Shown here in pieces: positions 58,378 to 64,000 of a stretch of DNA of 64,000 bases; the stretch's first letter is position 1, and every line of letters begins with the position of its first letter. Under the pieces are notes generated by a model. The model worked only from the letters and a program-made list of their open reading frames with translations. It was not told the origin of the DNA and did no database searches. A program made the position numbers and the translations under genes. Source of the DNA: Pagrus major (taxonomy: Eukaryota; Chordata; Actinopteri; Spariformes; Sparidae); assembly GCF_040436345.1 (NCBI RefSeq), contig NC_133221.1, forward strand, positions 26,303,008-26,367,007, read 5' to 3'.

Positions 58378-58551
58378 TCATCCGCTGTACCACATCTTTT
58401 TTTCTGTAAGCCGGTCGGAAGCTTCACGCGTCTCTGATGGCTCACTCAACACCATACTCACCACACTCTGATCCAGTCTGTGATCGACGTCTGTCTGCAA
58501 CACCAGAAACTCCCATCCAAACGTCCAGATGGCCTCTGCAATCTGGTCCAT
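58378..58551 (-). CDS. Small unrecognised open frame in prex1 intron 1
   Basis: Minus-strand ATG at 58551 to TGA at 58378-58380, 57 residues: it begins MDQIAEAIWTFGWEFLVL, continues QTDVDHRLDQSV and ends MWYSG. The composition looks protein-like (acidic, with W/F/L). A GTGAGT donor-like site lies right after LDQSV, so it could be either a short first exon or a remnant of a larger gene or transposon. I do not recognise the family, and an open frame of this length can arise by chance. No promoter or second exon was identified. Confidence 0.2.
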   Translation of the reverse strand: MDQIAEAIWTFGWEFLVLQTDVDHRLDQSVVSMVLSEPSETREASDRLTEKKMWYSG

Positions 58552-61055
58552 GATGTTATCTCCTGATCACCACATGTCACCCCTCAACAGGACAGCCACT
58601 TAGAAAAAGGACTCACTGACAAACCTTTGAGTGTCAGCTCTGGTAGAAATGAAATTAGGTGATTATTAAGCCGAGATGAAAGCTGAGTATTCCCTGTGAA
58701 GAGAATTTGTCATCTCAGCATGTCAAATGTAGGTAAAATTAGACAATTTTAACAGATTTACAGGTCGAAGCAGATGTGCAACTGCTGGCTGTTAACATTC
58801 AGTGTACAAATGAGGGAACAAACAAAAAGACATGTCTTCTTCGACACTAAAAGGCTTCACATCTTCCACACTGCATTTCCATAAGCATAAGAGGCGTATG
58901 AGAGTTTGTTGCTTCTTTGTGTTTTGTTGTTATTGATATGTAATGAGTGACCTTACAACCTGAAAAAGAGGAACTATCATAAAGGATTGTTAAAACAAAT
59001 TAATTACATGTAGCAAGTGGGAGCATCTAGCTGAATGAGACGGTGAATATGCCCCTCCTCAGTTTTACATGCTTCATGCCAACTTGGCCAATAAAAACAA
59101 GGCATGCTCAGAAGATTGAAATGTTTGTAACAGTGAAACCTTTTGAAAGCTGAATTTGGATGGACTGAAAAGGCTTGCTGAGCCAATTCCAGGCAGCGTT
59201 TTCACTGCAAGTGTTACTGAAAATTTGTGTTTCACATATTCATCATACATCCATTAATGCAACAGAGCTGATGTGGGATTGATGAGTAGGCAGTCTTTAA
59301 CAGGATGTTTCGGGTCCAGTACTGTCTGTCTCTGTGGGTGAGACACTGTCTCATCCCCCTTTAGTGTTCAGTTTCCGCCTATATGAGCTGCTCAAAGAGT
59401 CCTGAAGTTTAAAGTCCTTCAAAGCGGAAGTGGGTGAAGTGGGAGAAAAAATCTGGACAAGACTCAAAGAAGACTTTGTGTTTTGGTGATTGGCTCTGCC
59501 AGAAAGAGTTTCTCTTGGAAGACAGCGAAGGACTGGTTGGAGGGTGATGGGGAGCTGAGGGAGATTTTGGAGGGTTGGGGAGGGATGTGAATTACGGCTT
59601 CAGAGAGAAAGAAGTCTGCAAAGGTTTGCTGGGGTCCCTCATTGTGGCAACGCCACGGGCCTTTCTCTGGCTCCGCTGCACTCAGGCTACAAAGAGGGGA
59701 TTTCTTCATTTATTTATTCAATTTCATGCCATGTCGACCCCAAAATGGCCCCATTCCCTCTCCAAAACTGCCCTGTCCCTGTTTGTGGCTGGCCACCCCA
59801 ATCCTCTCCCCAAAAAGAGAGACCCTTAATGGACACATTGTTTTGAGCTTGTTGTTGTTTTCTCTTGGACAAGGAGGGGTAGAGAGTTTGAGGCTGGTGA
59901 CCTGAGAACTTGCATAGAAAAGTCTTGAATCTGTGGATCTGTGATTCTGTTTACGGGTTGTTTCAGTAGGTGTGGGAACTGCAGCGAATTGAAAAGGGGC
60001 TCTCAGGGCCTGCTGGAAAAACCCTGACAAGTGTTAGAGCTTGTGCTTGATATACGGGGTCTCTTGTGAGATATCTGAATTGGGTGAGATGGCCCAGCAT
60101 TGTTACTGAATGCTGATGTAGCCATGGGCAATCAGGAAAATCGCCCAGTTCAGTCTTCATTAACGCCATCTTTGGTCTCATTATGGCTAAGCTGCTAGAA
60201 TGAGTCCAAGTCTACTCTGGAAGAGGATAATCAAGTTTTATATTTTTTATATGCACACATAACTCATTGAATTCCCATATATCACATGTTAGTGTTCATT
60301 TATTTTTATGACCAACGGGAAGTACAAAATCCATCAGGATATTGTCAAATATCAGTAATTCTGTTTTTGTCTTTTTTTACACAAGAGCATGTTTACCAAA
60401 TGGAGGCTAACGAACATAAGCAAAATGATTATTTTTATTTGGCATGTATGTCAATGTTATATCTAGATCCAATTATAATATAAACCTCTGTGTAGTAGGT
60501 CAATCAACAATGTATAGATAAATGTTTCTAAATCTGGTATACAAATATTATTGTTCACAAACTGGTTTGTTGACTTAAGATGTGAGGAAATCCCCTGTTT
60601 GTCTTGTAATTCAGGACACTTACACAGCAATGGACATTTTTTTGGAAATATCCTCCTTGTCTACCGTACCAAACATTAGAGCCACCTTTCAGTATAACAC
60701 AATCCAGTACAACCCCACCACAGCTTCCAAAGTGTCAGTCAAGGTGCCATGTGACCATGTTCTCACAGACATTCATCTTCTCATTAATCCCTGTTTAATA
60801 TGAATAAGCTTTACTAAAGGTAGACATTCAAATTAAAAGGATCCTCTGTACCTGACTCTGAGGGACCCTTGAGGCAACATCCCCTTCCAGCAGTGTGACT
60901 ATGTGCCTGACTGTACACTCATGTCACAACTTGACCTAGTTTGACAATTATGACAATTTCTTACTTCTCTGTATCTATTTCCTGCTGGTTTTTAACTATT
61001 GTAACTATGACTGTGTAGCATTTCTTGTCTTAAAACAGTATTTGTAATAGTTAAG

Positions 61056-61420
61056 TAGTGCTGGGAATTATATAGATATTATATCATTTTGTGATATAAG
61101 ACTATACTGTACATCATTTTAGATTTTCCATATCTTTATATTGTCATATGAAATAAGTGTAGACACAGTGGTTCTAATGGCTTCATTACAGTAAAGTGAT
61201 GTGATTTTCTGAACTTACCAGACTGTTCTACCTCGTTCCAGTACTTGCCCTTACTCACTTAGTCATTGTATCCACATTAATGATAACTGTTTATCAAAAA
61301 TCTTATTGTCTTGTATATATTTTGGTCAATAATATCCTGATATTTGATTTTATAGCCCAGTCAAGTTATAGCTTATAAGGATATAGCAATATTATTTTAA
61401 AGACATATTGCCCAGCCCTA
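61056..61420. mobile_element. hAT-like MITE with TAGGGCTGGG ends
   Basis: It begins TAGTGCTGGG and ends CCCAGCCCTA, inverted termini matching 9 of 10. The inside has TTACAGTAAAGTGATGTGAT, TTACCAGACTGTTCTA and TTATCAAAAATCTTATTG, which match an abundant teleost non-autonomous element I remember. No clear target duplication. No coding capacity. Confidence 0.7.
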
Positions 61421-62979
61421 TTATGAGGATTTGAACTGGGTGGTATTTGTATTTTTGTGAACTCAATGCCAGCCAAGCAAATGGATTCTAGACCGAAGTG
61501 AAGACCTTGACCCAAAGAAGTGAAGCTGTTGTTGGGTCGTGTTACTTAGTTGGCTAAGCTGCAGGTAGAAAGATCTGTTCAGAGAGAGACCAGCCAGACG
61601 TGAAGGCAGCAGGCCTCTTACTTACTGTCCAGTAGAGCAAACACTGATCCAGCACCAACATATGGTCCCTCTGTATCTTCACACCTTACTGTCTGGCCCC
61701 TCTTCGCTCTGATAAACCTCAACACAAGCCCCCCTAACCCACATCTGACCCTTTGGCTGTTGGTCATATGAGATGATGCCTGATGCCTCATATGACACAA
61801 GACCAGTTATTGGTGTTAAACAGTGATCCCACTGTCCGAGATGACAGGTGGTGATGAATGTTGGATTAGACATGGTGTGTTTTTTCAGGCTGCCAGGTAC
61901 TATGATGGGTGGTAAGTGAATCTGTAAATAATGAAGAAAGTTGCTTTGCAACATTGAAATGATCCTCCACTAGCTATTGTGGAATCATTTGTCTTAAAAC
62001 ATAGTTAAACCATAGTCTCATTATAGTGTGGCTGTTGAGCACAATGTGATGTATTTGTTTGTTACAGTTTGGTTGCATGCCAGCACAAAACTGTCAGACT
62101 TTACTTAGAACACAGTTGAGTTAGCGGCCAGTCAAACATGTCATGTACTTCCTTTGCACAAAAGCCACACTTCCTGTCCAAAGTTGACATCTGCTGCTTT
62201 TGTGTCGAGAGGCACTGCTTCATTCTGCACACTGTTTGTTTTCCTTCCCCTACTGAGTTGAACCACTGCCTATCTGCTTGAAAAGAAAAAAAGCATTCTG
62301 GTCAATGATTCGGATGTCTATAAAAGTGTTGGCTTTTGCTCAGTGTGATTGCTCTTTTTTCACTTCCTGTTTGCATGCCATACACACAAGCACACTGACA
62401 GAGGCATGCGTGCATACTTCTCCTGTTGCAGTTTGGGTTTTTTTAACTTGTCTTCAGCTTTTCTTGCACATAAATTGTTGCAATAAAGAAGGCAGTGAGT
62501 AAGCATGTTGGGATCCCCCAACCTCACTTCAACCTTCTCACGTGCTACTTCTGCAAGTTGCACATCATCAGATTTTATGCAAGCTGATGTAAGGGCTAAG
62601 TTTCACACTCCGTCCACTTGAGTACAGATCCTGGCTAGTTTCAGACATCTGGGAGGGAGCGTGATGTCGCAGTAGATACATTGTGCAACATGCATTCATG
62701 ACAAAACTGTGCGTACATCTGCAAATAACTAAGATGCAGATACAATTTTGACTTAGGATTTATTCATCCATTTATATATTTTTTTTGTTTTGTCAGTAGC
62801 ATAAAGGTTTACATTTCATTGTACAGCCTTACATTTTAGAATTTAGCCCTATGTAACCAAAGTGCTAGTTTTGTAACACAGCCTTTTTACTATATCACAC
62901 TGGTACTTTGCGCATCAATGCTTTTTGCATGAAAGTGGGATCAGTTGTCTCGTCAAAATGCACCTTGTACAGCTTCTTT

Positions 62980-63260
62980 AAACGAGGTACATTTTGTTTG
63001 TTTGTCACAAGGCTCCTGTAAGCGCAGACTTTGGCCAGACCACACCATTCATACCGCAGTGGTAAAATGGTGTCAGTCATCAGCCGTAGAACGGCTGGCT
63101 TTCACATTTGTTGTGGACCTGCGAGCGCTTTTCTGAGTTATACCTGACTTCAACAAGAGGTTTCACACTGAAGCAAATTTACCGGACTCTAGTGTTAAAC
63201 AGCCCGGGTCCTGAAAAAAGCTCTTGTTGGTTCAAGTGTGAAAACACCCTTGTACAACAA
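62980..63260. repeat. Possible interspersed repeat
   Basis: TTTGGCCAGACCACACCATT, TGTGGACCTGCGAGCG, and GTTCAAGTGTGAAAACACCC together resemble a fish DNA-transposon-derived repeat. The ends could not be defined and the call is from memory. Confidence 0.3.
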
Positions 63261-64000
63261 TTTGTAAATAAAGGCAGGGGAAGGGGTGTGGGGTTGTGAA
63301 AATGCTAACAAAAAGGTAGTGTGCTATACAAAGCACACAGCCTTGTTTGGGAACTTGGGGTCATGTAGGATTGCCCTTTACGGTTTAAATTAGATCAGTC
63401 CGCCTTATTAAATGCCTCACCATTTTTTTCCTTGGTATAAGAATTTCCAGCTGAATGCTTAAGGCCAGGGCCTTTTATCTGTTTGGATTCTGTAGTAAAT
63501 AATTAGTTTAAACATTTTTTAGTTTCAGTCTAGACCTTTAAAGTAAAAGTAACACATGGTCAGGTCCCTGCACTTGACAAGAAGAGTCCAAGACGGTAAG
63601 CTTAAAGAACGTGTGACATTTTGCTAATTCATGCTTAGTGCTGTCAGGAGTGTGCTACTTCAGGTAGTTTTATGAATGGGTTTATGTACAGGCTTTTGAG
63701 GATAAGGAGGAAATTATTTAAAGCTATTATTAGGCACTAGAATGAACTTGCAGAAATCCTTAAAGTGCTTTCAGTGCTTGCATAGTTGCAGCGCAGACTA
63801 TTCAAGGCCAGGCTGCCAGAAATCAAGTAATGATGACAATACACAGTTGAGAATGTGAAAATGCTCAAGATTATGCTTCACATAATGTTAAGACTTTCAA
63901 GTTTTATATCTGAGAAAAAGGGAAGCCACGGGAATAATGTAAAAATTATGAATAGCTACAATAAATACAAACTAATTATAACAGTTTGTCAGATTTCTTC

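Larger units (their letters stand above)
49437..64000 (+). other. prex1 intron 1 (start), continuing past the window
   Basis: At least 14.5 kb after the GTAAGT donor. I searched for the expected second exon (a continuation starting like AFLHR with an N-terminal DH helix) and did not find it. Contents noted: hAT-like MITEs at 56837-57236 and 61056-61420, a small minus-strand open frame at 58378-58551, and a possible repeat at about 62980-63260. The stretch 59440-60180 is low in stop codons on both strands but shows no domain. Large first introns are usual for this gene and may hold enhancers; none can be pinpointed from this sequence alone. Confidence 0.7.

Noticed and set aside
59440..60180. 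ORF-rich stretch on both strands in prex1 intron 1
   Set aside because: Low stop density comes from G- and C-rich composition; frames on both strands compete and none has a recognisable domain or splice structure.
49437..64000. Search for prex1 exon 2
   Set aside because: No stretch encoding the expected continuation of the DH domain with a phase 0 acceptor was found, so the intron is left open.

Overview
The window is ordinary nuclear DNA from a bony (teleost) fish. The evidence is split vertebrate genes with GT-AG introns, AT-rich introns, long CA/TG microsatellites and several interspersed repeats typical of teleosts. I could not identify the species. All three recognised genes lie on the + strand. 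No bacterial, viral, plasmid or CRISPR feature was seen.

Layout. Positions 1-12450 hold no gene I can support. They contain a TATAG pentanucleotide block (1.8-2.6 kb), nested teleost repeats (4.4-5.7 kb), a TTAA-bounded fold-back MITE (10.1-10.4 kb) and an hAT-like element (11.6-12.4 kb). A TATA-like box at 12450 precedes vwa1 (12910-21687; 6 coding exons; 544 residues: signal peptide, VWA domain, three FN3 repeats, short tail). A short repeat-bearing gap follows. Then comes ralgapb (coding 25658-44971), for which I could build all 29 coding exons, giving 1505 residues with every junction in frame. Its 3' UTR probably ends near 47230 and carries long CA and TG tracts. After about 2 kb with a MITE and a CTCF-like motif comes the first coding exon of prex1 (49293-49436). 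The rest of the window to 64000 is the start of prex1 intron 1; exon 2 was not found.

Functions. vwa1 encodes an extracellular matrix protein. ralgapb encodes the non-catalytic subunit of the Ral GTPase-activating complex. prex1 encodes a Rac guanine-nucleotide exchange factor. ralgapb and prex1 both lie on human chromosome 20q, so their linkage looks like conserved synteny; vwa1 lies on human 1p36. Nothing suggests that the three act as one unit.

No new multi-gene system was found. The most interesting items are a candidate 69-nt in-frame cassette exon in ralgapb, a 62-nt near-perfect palindrome in its last intron, complementary CA and UG repeats in its 3' UTR, a third FN3 repeat in vwa1, and a set of TTAA-bounded MITEs.
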